Of a stretch of DNA of 64,000 bases, positions 8,947 to 17,677 are shown in pieces. The notes beneath the pieces were generated by a model, which saw nothing but the letters and a program-made list of their open reading frames with translations, was not told the origin of the DNA and searched no databases. The position numbers and the translations under genes are program-made. The stretch is from assembly GCF_020524585.1 (NCBI RefSeq), contig NZ_JAIVLK010000011.1, positions 1-64,000 of the forward strand, written 5' to 3'. The DNA comes from Celeribacter naphthalenivorans (GTDB lineage Bacteria; Pseudomonadota; Alphaproteobacteria; Rhodobacterales; Rhodobacteraceae). The stretch's first letter is position 1; the number at the start of each line of letters is the position of its first letter.

Positions 8947-11900
8947 AGGGGTTCAACCTGTCCGATTGGGCGCTGGGGCATCGCTCCTTTATCTGGTTTC
9001 TGATGATCGTCGCGGTGATCGCTGGCGCCTTGAGTTACATGCGTTTGGGGCGCGAAGAAGACCCGTCTTTCACCGTCCGCACCATGATCGTCACCGCCAG
9101 CCTGCCGGGCGCGACTGCCGAGGAGACCGTGACGCAGGTCACCGACCGGATCGAACGCAAATTGCAGGAATTGCCGACGCTCGATGGCACGCGCTCCGTG
9201 ACCTATCCCGGCATTTCGATGGTCTATGTCGACCTGCGCGACGATGTGCCCAATAGCGAGATTACGCCGTCCTGGACCCGCGTACGTCAGATGATGTCCG
9301 ACATTCGCCCTGAATTTCCCTCGGAATTTCAAGGCTTTTCCTTCAATGACGATTTTGGCGATGTGTTCGGCACGATCTATGCCTTCACCTCCGACGGGTT
9401 CCGCCCGGAAGAGGTGAAAGACTATGTCGAGGACATCCGCGATGTGGTGCAAAGCCTCGATGCGGCGGGCAAGGTCGAGCTGTTCGGCACCCGCGATCAG
9501 GTCATTCATCTCGAATTCTCCGCACTTCGACTGGCGGCCTTTGGCCTCGACGCCGGTGCGGTGCTGTCCTCCCTGTCGGCGCAAAACGAGATTGTGCCTT
9601 CGGGGATGATTTCCACCGAAGACGAGAACATCCTGCTGCGTGTCACTGGCCAGTTTGACACCGTTGAGGCGCTGGCCCAGGCGCCGTTGCGCTCGGGCGA
9701 TATTTTCTTCACGCTTTCGGATGTCGGCGAGATTTCCGAGGGCTATGATGATCCCCCGAGCGAACTCTTCCGTTTCAATGGCGAGCCCGCCATCGGGCTC
9801 AAGATCGGCATGTTGGACGGCGGCAATATCCTCGATTTCGGCGCGGAACTTGACCGCACGATGATCGAGCAGGCCGCGCTTTTGCCGATGGGGATCGAGA
9901 TGCATCACGTCGCCGATCAGCCGAAGGTGGTGGACGACTCCGTCGGACATTTCGTTAAGGCGCTGATCGAGGCGGTGGTGATCGTTTTGGCGGTGAGTTT
10001 TGTGTCCTTGGGCATGCGCGCGGGCTTTGTCGTCAGCCTGACGATCCCGCTCGTGCTGGCACTGACCTTCGTGTTCATGGAAATTCTGGGCATCACGTTG
10101 CAGCGGATTTCCCTGGGCGCCTTGATCATCGCGCTGGGCCTTTTGGTCGATGACGCGATGATCGCGATCGAAACGATGATCTCGCGGCTCGAACTGGGCG
10201 AGGGGCGGCGCAAGGCGGCGTCTTATGCCTGGACCTCGATTGCCTGGCCGATGCTGACCGGCACGCTGATCACCACGGCGGGGTTCATTCCCATCGGGCT
10301 TAATAGCTCTCAGGCGGGCGAATACACCCGCACGCTGTTCTATGTGATCGCGATTTCTCTGGTGCTGAGCTGGATCGTCGCGGTGCTCTTTGCGCCTGTG
10401 CTGGGCGCCACTTTCCTACCGAAGAAATGGAAACATCACGATGGCGAGGCGGGATGGCTGCGGCGTCGGTTCCACGTCATGTTGCGGCTGGCGATGCGCT
10501 ATAAAGTCCTCACCGTGCTTTTGACATTCGTGGTGTTCGGCCTCTCGGTCGTGGGGATGACCAAGGTCGAGCAACAGTTTTTCCCAAGCTCGGATCGCCC
10601 CGAAGTCGTGGTCGATGTGACCCTGCGCCAGAATGCAAGCATCTACGCGACCGACAGCACCATCGCCAGTTTCGAGGCCTGGCTGAAGGATCAGGACGAG
10701 GTGGTCTTTTGGACGTCTTACGCTGGAACGGGTGCGCCGCGTGTTGTGTTGACGCTCGAATCTCTCACGCCCGGCCCCAACATCGGCCAGCTTTTGATCA
10801 TGACGCCCGATCTGGGGGCGCGGGATCGGTTGATTGCGAAAATCCGTGCCTATTCCGAGGCGTTGCCGTCGGCGGAATTTTATCCAAAGACCTTTGAGAT
10901 GGGGCCGCCGGTCGGCAAGCCCGTGCAATACCGGGTCTCCGGGCCGGACTATGCCGAGCTGCGCGATCATGCGCGGGAATTTGCGGCGGCGATTGCGGCG
11001 GATGATCGGCTGACGGCGATTGCCCTCGATTGGAATGAGCCGACGCGGGTGGTGCGGGTCGATCTCGATCAGGCGCGTTTGCGGCAGTTGGGGCTGACCC
11101 AGTCCGATGTGGCGGGCGTTCTGTCGTCGCTCTTCGAGGGCTCGACGGTGACCCAAATCCGCCAGAACCGCGACCTGATCAATGTCGAAATCCGGGGCGC
11201 CGAAGAGGATCGGAAAACACTCACTGCGCTGGAGAACCTGCAATTCGCCAACACCCAAGGCGTGGCCATCCCGCTGTCCTCCATCGCGACGCTCGATTGG
11301 GTCACCGAACAGCCGTTGATCCGACAAGAGGACCGCGCGCCGGTGATCACGGTCAAGGCGGCGATTGCCAATGACGATTTGCCGGCCACGATTGTCGATG
11401 ATCTCGCCCCCATCGTGGCGGAGTTCGCCGAGACATTGCCGCGCGACTATACGGTCGAGGTCGGCGGCACGGTGGAAAGCAGCGCCGACAGTCAGGCGCC
11501 GATCATGGCGGTGATGCCGATCATGCTGCTGATCATTCTGACGCTGACGATGATTCAGGTGCAGAGCTTCCGCCTGATGTTCGTCGTCATGGCCGTGGCA
11601 CCATTGGGGCTGATCGGTGTCGTTGCCTCGCTCTTGACGGCAGGGGCGCCAATGGGCTTCGTAGCACTACTTGGGGTTTTGGCCCTCTTCGGCATCCTGA
11701 TCCGCAATTCGATCATCCTCATTCAGGCCATCGAGGATTTGCGCCGCGAGGGCAAATCGCGCTGGGCGGCCGTCTTTGAGGCCTCCGACAGCCGCGCGCG
11801 TCCGATCCTTTTGACGGCCGCAGCGGCCTCTTTGGCGCTGATCCCGATCTCGCGTCAGGTGTTCTGGGGGCCGATGGCCTTTGCCATGATGGGCGGCATC

Positions 11901-11996
11901 ATCGCGGGGACGTTGATCACTCTTTTGTTCGCGCCCGCGCTCTATTGCATCGTGTTCGGCGTCAAACCTGAGGCGGAGTCCGGAGTGGAGACATGA
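8943..11996 (+). CDS. RND efflux transporter permease subunit (AcrB-like)
   Basis: This 1017-residue proton-driven pump of the HAE/AcrB superfamily has a first transmembrane segment near residues 15-30, two large periplasmic loops and a duplicated set of membrane helices. The TM4 motif GLLVDDAMIAIET (about residue 400) carries the paired Asp residues of the proton relay, and the second half has FGILIRNSIILIQAIEDLRR. It works with the two adaptors encoded just upstream. No outer-membrane TolC-type gene is in the operon, so a channel must be shared from elsewhere. Substrate unknown. Start ATG overlaps the upstream stop. Confidence 0.92.
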   Translation: MKGFNLSDWALGHRSFIWFLMIVAVIAGALSYMRLGREEDPSFTVRTMIVTASLPGATAEETVTQVTDRIERKLQELPTLDGTRSVTYPGISMVYVDLRDDVPNSEITPSWTRVRQMMSDIRPEFPSEFQGFSFNDDFGDVFGTIYAFTSDGFRPEEVKDYVEDIRDVVQSLDAAGKVELFGTRDQVIHLEFSALRLAAFGLDAGAVLSSLSAQNEIVPSGMISTEDENILLRVTGQFDTVEALAQAPLRSGDIFFTLSDVGEISEGYDDPPSELFRFNGEPAIGLKIGMLDGGNILDFGAELDRTMIEQAALLPMGIEMHHVADQPKVVDDSVGHFVKALIEAVVIVLAVSFVSLGMRAGFVVSLTIPLVLALTFVFMEILGITLQRISLGALIIALGLLVDDAMIAIETMISRLELGEGRRKAASYAWTSIAWPMLTGTLITTAGFIPIGLNSSQAGEYTRTLFYVIAISLVLSWIVAVLFAPVLGATFLPKKWKHHDGEAGWLRRRFHVMLRLAMRYKVLTVLLTFVVFGLSVVGMTKVEQQFFPSSDRPEVVVDVTLRQNASIYATDSTIASFEAWLKDQDEVVFWTSYAGTGAPRVVLTLESLTPGPNIGQLLIMTPDLGARDRLIAKIRAYSEALPSAEFYPKTFEMGPPVGKPVQYRVSGPDYAELRDHAREFAAAIAADDRLTAIALDWNEPTRVVRVDLDQARLRQLGLTQSDVAGVLSSLFEGSTVTQIRQNRDLINVEIRGAEEDRKTLTALENLQFANTQGVAIPLSSIATLDWVTEQPLIRQEDRAPVITVKAAIANDDLPATIVDDLAPIVAEFAETLPRDYTVEVGGTVESSADSQAPIMAVMPIMLLIILTLTMIQVQSFRLMFVVMAVAPLGLIGVVASLLTAGAPMGFVALLGVLALFGILIRNSIILIQAIEDLRREGKSRWAAVFEASDSRARPILLTAAAASLALIPISRQVFWGPMAFAMMGGIIAGTLITLLFAPALYCIVFGVKPEAESGVET

Positions 11997-12694
11997 ACGA
12001 TATGCCCGAGCAACAGAAAGAAGATCACCGCACGCGGGTCGGCCAAGAACGGCGGCAAAAGACGCTGGATCGGTTGATCGAAGCCGCCATTCTGGTCTTT
12101 GCCGAACGCGGCCTGAATGGCACGGTGATCGACCATGTGGTGAGCCGCGCGGGCGTGTCGCGCGGGACGTTTTACAACTATTTCGACACGATCGAAGATG
12201 CATTGGAAACGGCGCGGATTGCGCTGGGCCGCGAGGTGGTTTTGCTGGTCAAGGATTCTGCCGACCTGAGCCAGCCGCCGGCGGAACGCATTGCCCATGG
12301 CATTCACGTGTTCATCGAGATCGCCCGGCGCAATACTTTGTTTCTCGAATTCACCGCGCGTCTTGGGCGGCGCAGTTTCAGTTTCGCCGCTGTGCTTTGT
12401 GAAACCGGGCCGCGATTTATCTCCGACGGGATTGAGTGCGGTGCGTTTCAGGATGTGCCAGAGAGCCTGATTTTCGACATGCTCGAAGTCGGCACCATCG
12501 CGATCCTGCGGCGGATCATGGCGGGCGAAGCGGTGGATGTAGAGGCTTTCGTGGCGGCCATGCTGCGCGTTCTTGGGCTCGATTTTGAGAGCTCTGTTGC
12601 GGTGGCAAAGCAGGCCGTGCCGCAAAGCCTGCCCGACATTCCTGAGGATAGCCTGTTGGCGCGCGGCAATGCGGCCTGGCTTGGCTCGCACTAA
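11993..12694 (+). CDS. TetR family transcriptional regulator
   Basis: This 233-residue protein has an N-terminal TetR helix-turn-helix (about residues 20-65: LIEAAILVFAERGLNGTVID, then AGVSRGTFYNYFDTIED). The C-terminal ligand-binding part is not similar to a named subfamily that I recognise. Its ATG overlaps the stop of the pump gene (ATGA), so it is the last gene of the efflux operon and probably autorepresses it from an operator near 6600-6800. It ends 4 bp before the convergent racemase gene. Confidence 0.88.
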   Translation: MNDMPEQQKEDHRTRVGQERRQKTLDRLIEAAILVFAERGLNGTVIDHVVSRAGVSRGTFYNYFDTIEDALETARIALGREVVLLVKDSADLSQPPAERIAHGIHVFIEIARRNTLFLEFTARLGRRSFSFAAVLCETGPRFISDGIECGAFQDVPESLIFDMLEVGTIAILRRIMAGEAVDVEAFVAAMLRVLGLDFESSVAVAKQAVPQSLPDIPEDSLLARGNAAWLGSH

Positions 12695-12698
12695 ACGT

Positions 12699-13358
12699 TT
12701 AGCTCGTGTGTTGCTGCATCCGGCCCATCGCCTGCGCAAGCGCGGTGGCCGCCCGCACCCCGTCGATCAGCACCAGCCCGGTTTGCGCGGAGAGCACCGC
12801 GTGATGCGCCGACATGCCCGCACAGCCGAGGATGATCGCGGACGCGCCCGCATCGCCCATGCGTCTGATGTTCTCGGCCAACCGGTCCAGCACTTCGGGG
12901 CGGCCCTCTTCGACGTCGAGCACTGGAATGCCGCTGGCTTTGACGCCGAGGCACGGACCGCTGAAGCCTTGTTGTTGGATGTTCCCTTCGATCACCGGCA
13001 CGGAGACGTCGAGCGTGGTCACCACGCCAAAGTTTTGCCCCATCAAAAGCGCCATGTGATAGGCCGCCTGTCCGATGCCGATCACCGGGCAATGCGCCTC
13101 TGCGCGCATCTCATTGAGGCCGGTGTCGTCGAAACAGGCGATGACGATGACATCGACGCCCTCGGCGCGCGCTTTCGGCAAAAGCGCCATTTGCCCGGCC
13201 AGAGCCGCCGCGCCATCTTCGGGGCCTTGAATGGCGGGCGGGCCATCATGGTTGGTCCAGCCGAGGATGTCTGCCTCCGGCAAGGTGGCGCGGGCGGTCG
13301 CCACGACGCTCTCGGTCATGGCCTCGGTCGAATTGGGGTTGAGAAAGAGAATCTTCAC
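12699..13358 (-). CDS. Asp/Glu/hydantoin racemase family protein
   Basis: This 219-residue protein of the Asp/Glu racemase superfamily has the two-cysteine architecture: VDVIVIACFDDTGL (first Cys) and ASAIILGCAGMSAH (second Cys). The start KILFLNPNSTEAMTESV is typical of the hydantoin-racemase branch. These enzymes invert a carbon next to nitrogen using paired cysteines; the substrate here is unknown. The GTG at 13358 is preferred over an in-frame ATG at 13388, because the family begins at this motif and the GTG lies 10 nt after the upstream permease stop, with a GAGGG element. It is the last gene of the ABC operon, so it probably acts on the imported compound. Confidence 0.82.
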   Translation of the reverse strand: MKILFLNPNSTEAMTESVVATARATLPEADILGWTNHDGPPAIQGPEDGAAALAGQMALLPKARAEGVDVIVIACFDDTGLNEMRAEAHCPVIGIGQAAYHMALLMGQNFGVVTTLDVSVPVIEGNIQQQGFSGPCLGVKASGIPVLDVEEGRPEVLDRLAENIRRMGDAGASAIILGCAGMSAHHAVLSAQTGLVLIDGVRAATALAQAMGRMQQHTS

Positions 13359-13368
13359 GTTTCGGCCC

Positions 13369-14205
13369 TCAGACACCTTTGCCCGCATCCGACCCGAACC
13401 GGGCGCGGCGTTTGCCCAAGATCCAGACGGTCAACAGGAACGCCCCAATGATCAGCAATGAGAACAGCGTGGTCATCGTGCCCAAAGCATAGATCACCGG
13501 CGTGGTCACATTGGTCGTCATGCCGAAAATCTCCAGAGGCAGCGTGTTGTAGGAGCCTGCAGTCAAAAGCGTGCGCGCGAATTCGTCATAGGACAGCGTG
13601 AAGCCAAAGAGGCCAACCCCGATGAGCGAGGGCGCGATGATCGGCAAGACCACATAACGCACGGTTTGCCAAGGGGAGGCGCCTTGGTCGCGGGCGGCTT
13701 CCTCGAAGGATTTGTCGAAGCGGTTGAATACGGCGAACATGATCAAGAGACCAAAGGGCAGGGTCCAGGTGAGCTGCGAGCCAAAGCCCGAGGTGGCCCA
13801 GTGAATTTTCAACCCGAACTGGTTGAAGATCAGGCCCACGCCCAAAGAGATCAGGATCGAGGGGATCACCAGCGAGGCAATGATCAGGTAAAACAGAATG
13901 CCGGAGCCTGCAAAGCGTTTGCGGAAAGCAAAGCCACCCATGACAGAGACCACAACGGTCGTCACCATCACCATGAGGCCAAGCGCAAAGGAGCGGCGGA
14001 AACTGCCCCAGATGTCGCCCACGGCTTGTTCCTGAAACAGTTCGCGGAACCAGTTGAGCGAAGTGCCCTGCATCGGAAATGTAAGCCCTCCGCCGGGGCC
14101 CTGGAACGACAGGATGCCGATGGTCAGCGTCGGGCCGTAGAGGAAGAGGATGAACAGCCCAAAGAAGGCGGTGAGCACGTAGAAGGATTTGGATTTCTTT
14201 TCCAT
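13369..14205 (-). CDS. ABC transporter permease, polyamine/opine type (PotC-like)
   Basis: This 278-residue inner-membrane permease has about six hydrophobic helices. The EAA loop is EEAARDQGASPWQTVRYVVLPIIAPSLIGV, where the coupling helix meets the ATPase. It resembles the second permease (PotC) of spermidine/putrescine-type importers. It begins 3 nt after the stop of the first permease and is followed by the racemase gene. The substrate class (polyamine, amino-acid derivative or related cation) is an inference from the family. Confidence 0.88.
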   Translation of the reverse strand: MEKKSKSFYVLTAFFGLFILFLYGPTLTIGILSFQGPGGGLTFPMQGTSLNWFRELFQEQAVGDIWGSFRRSFALGLMVMVTTVVVSVMGGFAFRKRFAGSGILFYLIIASLVIPSILISLGVGLIFNQFGLKIHWATSGFGSQLTWTLPFGLLIMFAVFNRFDKSFEEAARDQGASPWQTVRYVVLPIIAPSLIGVGLFGFTLSYDEFARTLLTAGSYNTLPLEIFGMTTNVTTPVIYALGTMTTLFSLLIIGAFLLTVWILGKRRARFGSDAGKGV

Positions 14206-14208
14206 GGC

Positions 14209-15063
14209 TCAGAGCTCCTTACGGATGTCGACGAAGCGCAACAGGATGCCGATCACGATCAGGACGGTGATCAAAAGGATCACGGCGGTGGCCGCAGCAG
14301 ACGGATATTGCAGCAGGGAAATGTCGTTCGAAATGAGCCGCCCGACGTTGGCCTTTTGCGACCCGGACATAAAGCGCACGGTGATGAAATCGCCCATCAC
14401 GAGGGTCAGAACAAAGATCGTGCCGATCATGATGCCGGGCTTTGTGAGGGGCAAAATCACGTGGGTTAGAGTCTGAAATCCGCTGGCGCCATTGTCGCGG
14501 GCGGCTTCGATCAGGGAATGATCAATCCGCGTCATCGTGTTGAAAATCGGCACGACCATGAAGAGCGTGTAGAGGTGCACAAAGGCAAGGATCACGGAAA
14601 AATCGGAATATAGAAGCCATTCCAAAGGCTGATCGATCACGCCCCAACTTTGCAGCATGGAGTTCGCGATGCCGTTACGCCCGAGAAACGGAATCCACGA
14701 AATCATCCGAATGATGTTCGAGGTCCAGAACGGGATGGTGCACAAGAGAAACAGCGCGATCTGCGTCGTCTGGTTCTTGATGTGAAAGGCCAGATAATAG
14801 GCGACGGTAAAGCCGATCGCGAGGGTCAGCGCCCATGTGATCGCGGCATATTTAAAGGTCGCGAAGAACACTTTGTAAGTCACCGGAGAGCCGAAGAGGA
14901 ATTCGTAATTCTCAAGCGTAAACGCCGGGATGATCGAAAACTCGGTGGCCTGCCAGAAACTCACCACCACGATGGTGATGATCGGCAGGATCAGGAACCC
15001 GATCAGGATCAGGGTCAAAGGCGAGGCCTGAAGCCAGCCCTGGATGTGACGGTTCTTGAGCAT
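14209..15063 (-). CDS. ABC transporter permease, polyamine/opine type (PotB-like)
   Basis: This 284-residue first permease has six transmembrane segments and an EAA motif (IEAARDNGASGFQTLTHVILPLTKPGIMIG). The early sequence LTLILIGFLILPIITIVVVSFWQ is typical of PotB-like subunits. It forms a heterodimeric channel with the 278-residue permease. A 92-bp gap containing two hairpins separates it from the binding-protein gene, which may lower permease expression relative to the binding protein. Confidence 0.88.
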   Translation of the reverse strand: MLKNRHIQGWLQASPLTLILIGFLILPIITIVVVSFWQATEFSIIPAFTLENYEFLFGSPVTYKVFFATFKYAAITWALTLAIGFTVAYYLAFHIKNQTTQIALFLLCTIPFWTSNIIRMISWIPFLGRNGIANSMLQSWGVIDQPLEWLLYSDFSVILAFVHLYTLFMVVPIFNTMTRIDHSLIEAARDNGASGFQTLTHVILPLTKPGIMIGTIFVLTLVMGDFITVRFMSGSQKANVGRLISNDISLLQYPSAAATAVILLITVLIVIGILLRFVDIRKEL

Positions 15064-15080
15064 CGTGTGCCTTCTTCTGT

Positions 15081-15149
15081 CTCAAAATATCCCGGGGGAG
15101 GAGACGTGCAGGCATACCGCCTGCACGGTGGAGGGGGCAGCGCCCCCTC
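15081..15149 (-). promoter_or_regulatory. Intercistronic tandem hairpins and extragenic motif after the binding-protein gene
   Basis: Reading leftward from the binding-protein stop, a stem GAGGGGGC/GCCCCCTC with a 3-nt loop (15131-15149) is followed by a 9-bp stem CGTGCAGGC/GCCTGCACG (15105-15127) and then CTCCCCCGGGATATTTTG (15083-15100). There is no clean U-tract right after either stem. mRNA 3'-end protection or attenuation after the binding-protein gene therefore fits better than complete termination. The last motif resembles positions 39-57. Confidence 0.7.
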
Positions 15150-15155
15150 TTTACA

Positions 15156-16421
15156 TTAGGACGCGATGAACTCGTTCCATTTGCGAACCATATATTGGTT
15201 CTCGTCCATCACAGCGTTCCAGCAGGCCACAGCCCCCATGCGGTCGTAGAACGACCCACCATCGCGCGTGTCGCCCGCTTGGGCCAGCACGTCGCCGGTC
15301 GGGGAGGTGATGACGTCGGTCGCGGGCTTGCCCTCGAACCAGTAGCCCCATTCGTTCTCGGTCATGAAGTCTTTCGAGGTTTCCGGAACTGCGGAGTAGT
15401 AGCCCTGACGCATCAGATAGCCGCCGACCCAACCGGAGAGATACCAGTTGATGTATTCGTAGGCCGCGTCGAGTGCCATGCCGGAGAGCGAAGAGGACAG
15501 GCCGATGCCGCCGCCCCAGCTCCGATAGCCCTCTTTCAGCGGCTGGTAGACACAGTCGATGCCGCGCGATTTCACCGCGGTGATCGCCGGCGACCACATG
15601 GATTGGATCACAACCTCGCCCGAGGCCATCAGGTTCACGGACTCGTCGAAGGTCTTCCAGAAGGCGCGGAACTGGCCGTTCTTTTTCGCCTCGGTGAAGA
15701 TCGCCATGGTCTTGTCGATCTCTTCGCGGGTCATGTTGCCCTTGTCGCCATATTGGATCTCGCCCATGGCTTCGCAGACCATCGCCATATCCATGATGCC
15801 GATTGAGGAAATGTCGAGGATCGAGGCTTTGCCTTTGAATTCCGGGTTCAAAAGCTCGGTCCAGCTTTCGATCGGACGACCGATCAGGTCGGGGCGGATG
15901 CCCAGCGTGTCCGCGTTGTAGATCGTCGGGATGAGGGTCATCCAGCCGGTCTCTTCATCGGCAAATGAGGTGCCGCCCGGGCCATCGACGAAGCCCACGG
16001 AATGCGGTGCTGTGCCCTGCGCGATGGTGCTCTCGGGCGTCAGTTTGCCGCTGCGGAAAATGCCGACGATCTTGTCGTAATTGGCGATTTTCGAGGTGTC
16101 CATGGCCTGAAGGTTGCCGGTCGGCCAGACTTTCTTACAGATCCAGTATTCGATGTCGGCGATGTCAAAGCTGTCGGGCTGGGTCGCGGCGCGCTGGGTC
16201 ACGGAGTCAGAATCCAGTGCGGTCATCTCAAGCGTGAAGCCGAGGTCTTCTTTCACCTTATTGGCCACATCGTTGAGGTTCGACACGCCGGTGCCGAATT
16301 GGCGCAGCGTGATGTCCTTGATTTCCTGGGCCCAGACCATCGGCGCCGGAAGAGCCGAGGCGGCAACGGCGGCGGCACCGCCTTTGAGCACGGCACGCCG
16401 AGAGTAACGCATTTTAGACAT
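15156..16421 (-). CDS. ABC transporter extracellular substrate-binding protein (PotD-like), Tat-exported
   Basis: This 421-residue periplasmic binding protein carries a twin-arginine signal (SRRAVLKGG followed by a hydrophobic Ala-rich stretch ending PMVWAQ). The mature part resembles PotD/opine-type binding proteins (family 1 polyamine-like), including WMTLIPTIYNADTLGIRP and EYINWYLSGWVGGYLMRQGYY. Tat export suggests folding before secretion. It is the second gene of the leftward transporter operon and is followed by strong hairpins, consistent with higher expression than the permeases. The ligand is not deducible; co-operonic racemase-like enzyme points to an amino-acid-like or hydantoin-like compound. 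Confidence 0.87.
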   Translation of the reverse strand: MSKMRYSRRAVLKGGAAAVAASALPAPMVWAQEIKDITLRQFGTGVSNLNDVANKVKEDLGFTLEMTALDSDSVTQRAATQPDSFDIADIEYWICKKVWPTGNLQAMDTSKIANYDKIVGIFRSGKLTPESTIAQGTAPHSVGFVDGPGGTSFADEETGWMTLIPTIYNADTLGIRPDLIGRPIESWTELLNPEFKGKASILDISSIGIMDMAMVCEAMGEIQYGDKGNMTREEIDKTMAIFTEAKKNGQFRAFWKTFDESVNLMASGEVVIQSMWSPAITAVKSRGIDCVYQPLKEGYRSWGGGIGLSSSLSGMALDAAYEYINWYLSGWVGGYLMRQGYYSAVPETSKDFMTENEWGYWFEGKPATDVITSPTGDVLAQAGDTRDGGSFYDRMGAVACWNAVMDENQYMVRKWNEFIAS

Positions 16422-16452
16422 GTAAGTTCATCCCTTGTTGGAGTGGTTTTTA

Positions 16453-17427
16453 TCAGGCTTGGAGGCGGTGTAGCCGCCCCTCGTCCCAAGCGAGGCTCAC
16501 CGCATCGCCCGGATTTTTCGGATTGGAAAAGAAGGTGCTTTCGGGCACGAGGGCCAGCACCTCTTCGCCCGCTTCCGTCATCGAGGTCATCGCCACATGG
16601 GCGCCCTGATATTCGACGGAGGTGACGGTGGCGGGCAGACCTGTGTCGCCAAGCTTTACCTCATCGGCGCGCAGCGCGACCTTGGCGCCATCCAGAGAGA
16701 TCACATTGTGACCGCCCATGAACCGCGCGACAAATTCGGTTTTCGGCGTGTTCCACACATCGCGCGCCGGACCGGCCTGTTCGATGACGGAATTGTTCAT
16801 CACCACGATCTCGTCAGCCAAAGCCAAGGCCTCGTCCTGACCGTGGGTCACGTGCAGGAAGGTGATGCCCAACTCGCGTTGAATGCGTTTCAGCTCCGCA
16901 CGCACCTTGATGCGCAAAAACGGATCGAGCGCGGAGAGCGGTTCATCGAGCAACAGGACGCGGGGCTTCGTCACCAGAGCGCGGGCCAGAGCCACACGCT
17001 GTTGTTGGCCGCCGGAGAGTTGTGCCGGAAGGCGGTCGGCGTAATCGGTCATATGCACCAGCTCAAGCATCTCGCCCGCCGCTTTGTGGCGCTCCGCCTT
17101 GTCGACACCTTTCATGCGCAAGGAAAACGCCACATTGTCGCGCACGTTAAGGTGCGGGAAGAGGGCGTAGCTTTGAAACATCATCGCCGTGCCGCGTTTG
17201 GCGGGCGGCAGATGCGAAATGTCGAACCCGTCCAAGAGGATCGAGCCGTCGGTGACGCTTTCATGTCCGGCGATCATCCGGAGCGTCGTGGATTTGCCAC
17301 AGCCCGACGGGCCCAAGAGGCACACATAGGTGCCATTCCTAAAGACGTAATTGATCGCGTCCACGGCGGTGGTGTCGCCATAGCGCTTGGTCAGTGCCAC
17401 GAGTTCCAGGTCTTTACCAGAGCGCAT
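16453..17427 (-). CDS. ABC transporter ATP-binding protein (PotA-like)
   Basis: This 324-residue ATPase energises the importer. Walker A is GPSGCGKST (about residues 39-47), the Q-loop is MMFQSYALFPH, the signature is LSGGQQQRVALARAL, Walker B is VLLLDEPLSALD, and the switch His is in HVTHGQDEAL. The C-terminal part (about 240-324) is a TOBE-like regulatory domain. It is the first gene of the leftward operon (ATPase, binding protein, two permeases, racemase) and is divergent from the GntR regulator across a 250-bp gap. Confidence 0.92.
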   Translation of the reverse strand: MRSGKDLELVALTKRYGDTTAVDAINYVFRNGTYVCLLGPSGCGKSTTLRMIAGHESVTDGSILLDGFDISHLPPAKRGTAMMFQSYALFPHLNVRDNVAFSLRMKGVDKAERHKAAGEMLELVHMTDYADRLPAQLSGGQQQRVALARALVTKPRVLLLDEPLSALDPFLRIKVRAELKRIQRELGITFLHVTHGQDEALALADEIVVMNNSVIEQAGPARDVWNTPKTEFVARFMGGHNVISLDGAKVALRADEVKLGDTGLPATVTSVEYQGAHVAMTSMTEAGEEVLALVPESTFFSNPKNPGDAVSLAWDEGRLHRLQA

Positions 17428-17577
17428 ATCTCACCTGCTGCTTGCGTTTCGATGGGTTTACGCTTGTCCGGTTTTTGTCTGAGCCGAAGTTTTTTTCGCA
17501 GTTGCAGCGCCGCTGGGCATAAAATGCCTGCTGTTTGTGCGCTTCGTACATAAGAGTGCATTAATTATGCGCTAAAA

Positions 17578-17587
17578 TCGTATACAA
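17578..17587. promoter_or_regulatory. Candidate GntR (FCD) operator
   Basis: TCGTATACAA at 17578-17587 is one mismatch from the palindrome TTGTATACAA, a pattern typical of FCD-type GntR operators. It lies in the AT-rich part of the divergent region between the transporter ATPase gene and the GntR gene. A related half-site, CGTACA, occurs near 17544. The rest of the 17428-17677 gap holds no gene. Assignment rests on the motif and on position. Confidence 0.5.
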
Positions 17588-17677
17588 TGACGTAAACAAT
17601 ATTATTTCCCTTCCAGACTTGAGAATCGGAAGCGAGGGCGGAAACTAGGACAACGGTCGAGTGTGAAGGATAAAAAC

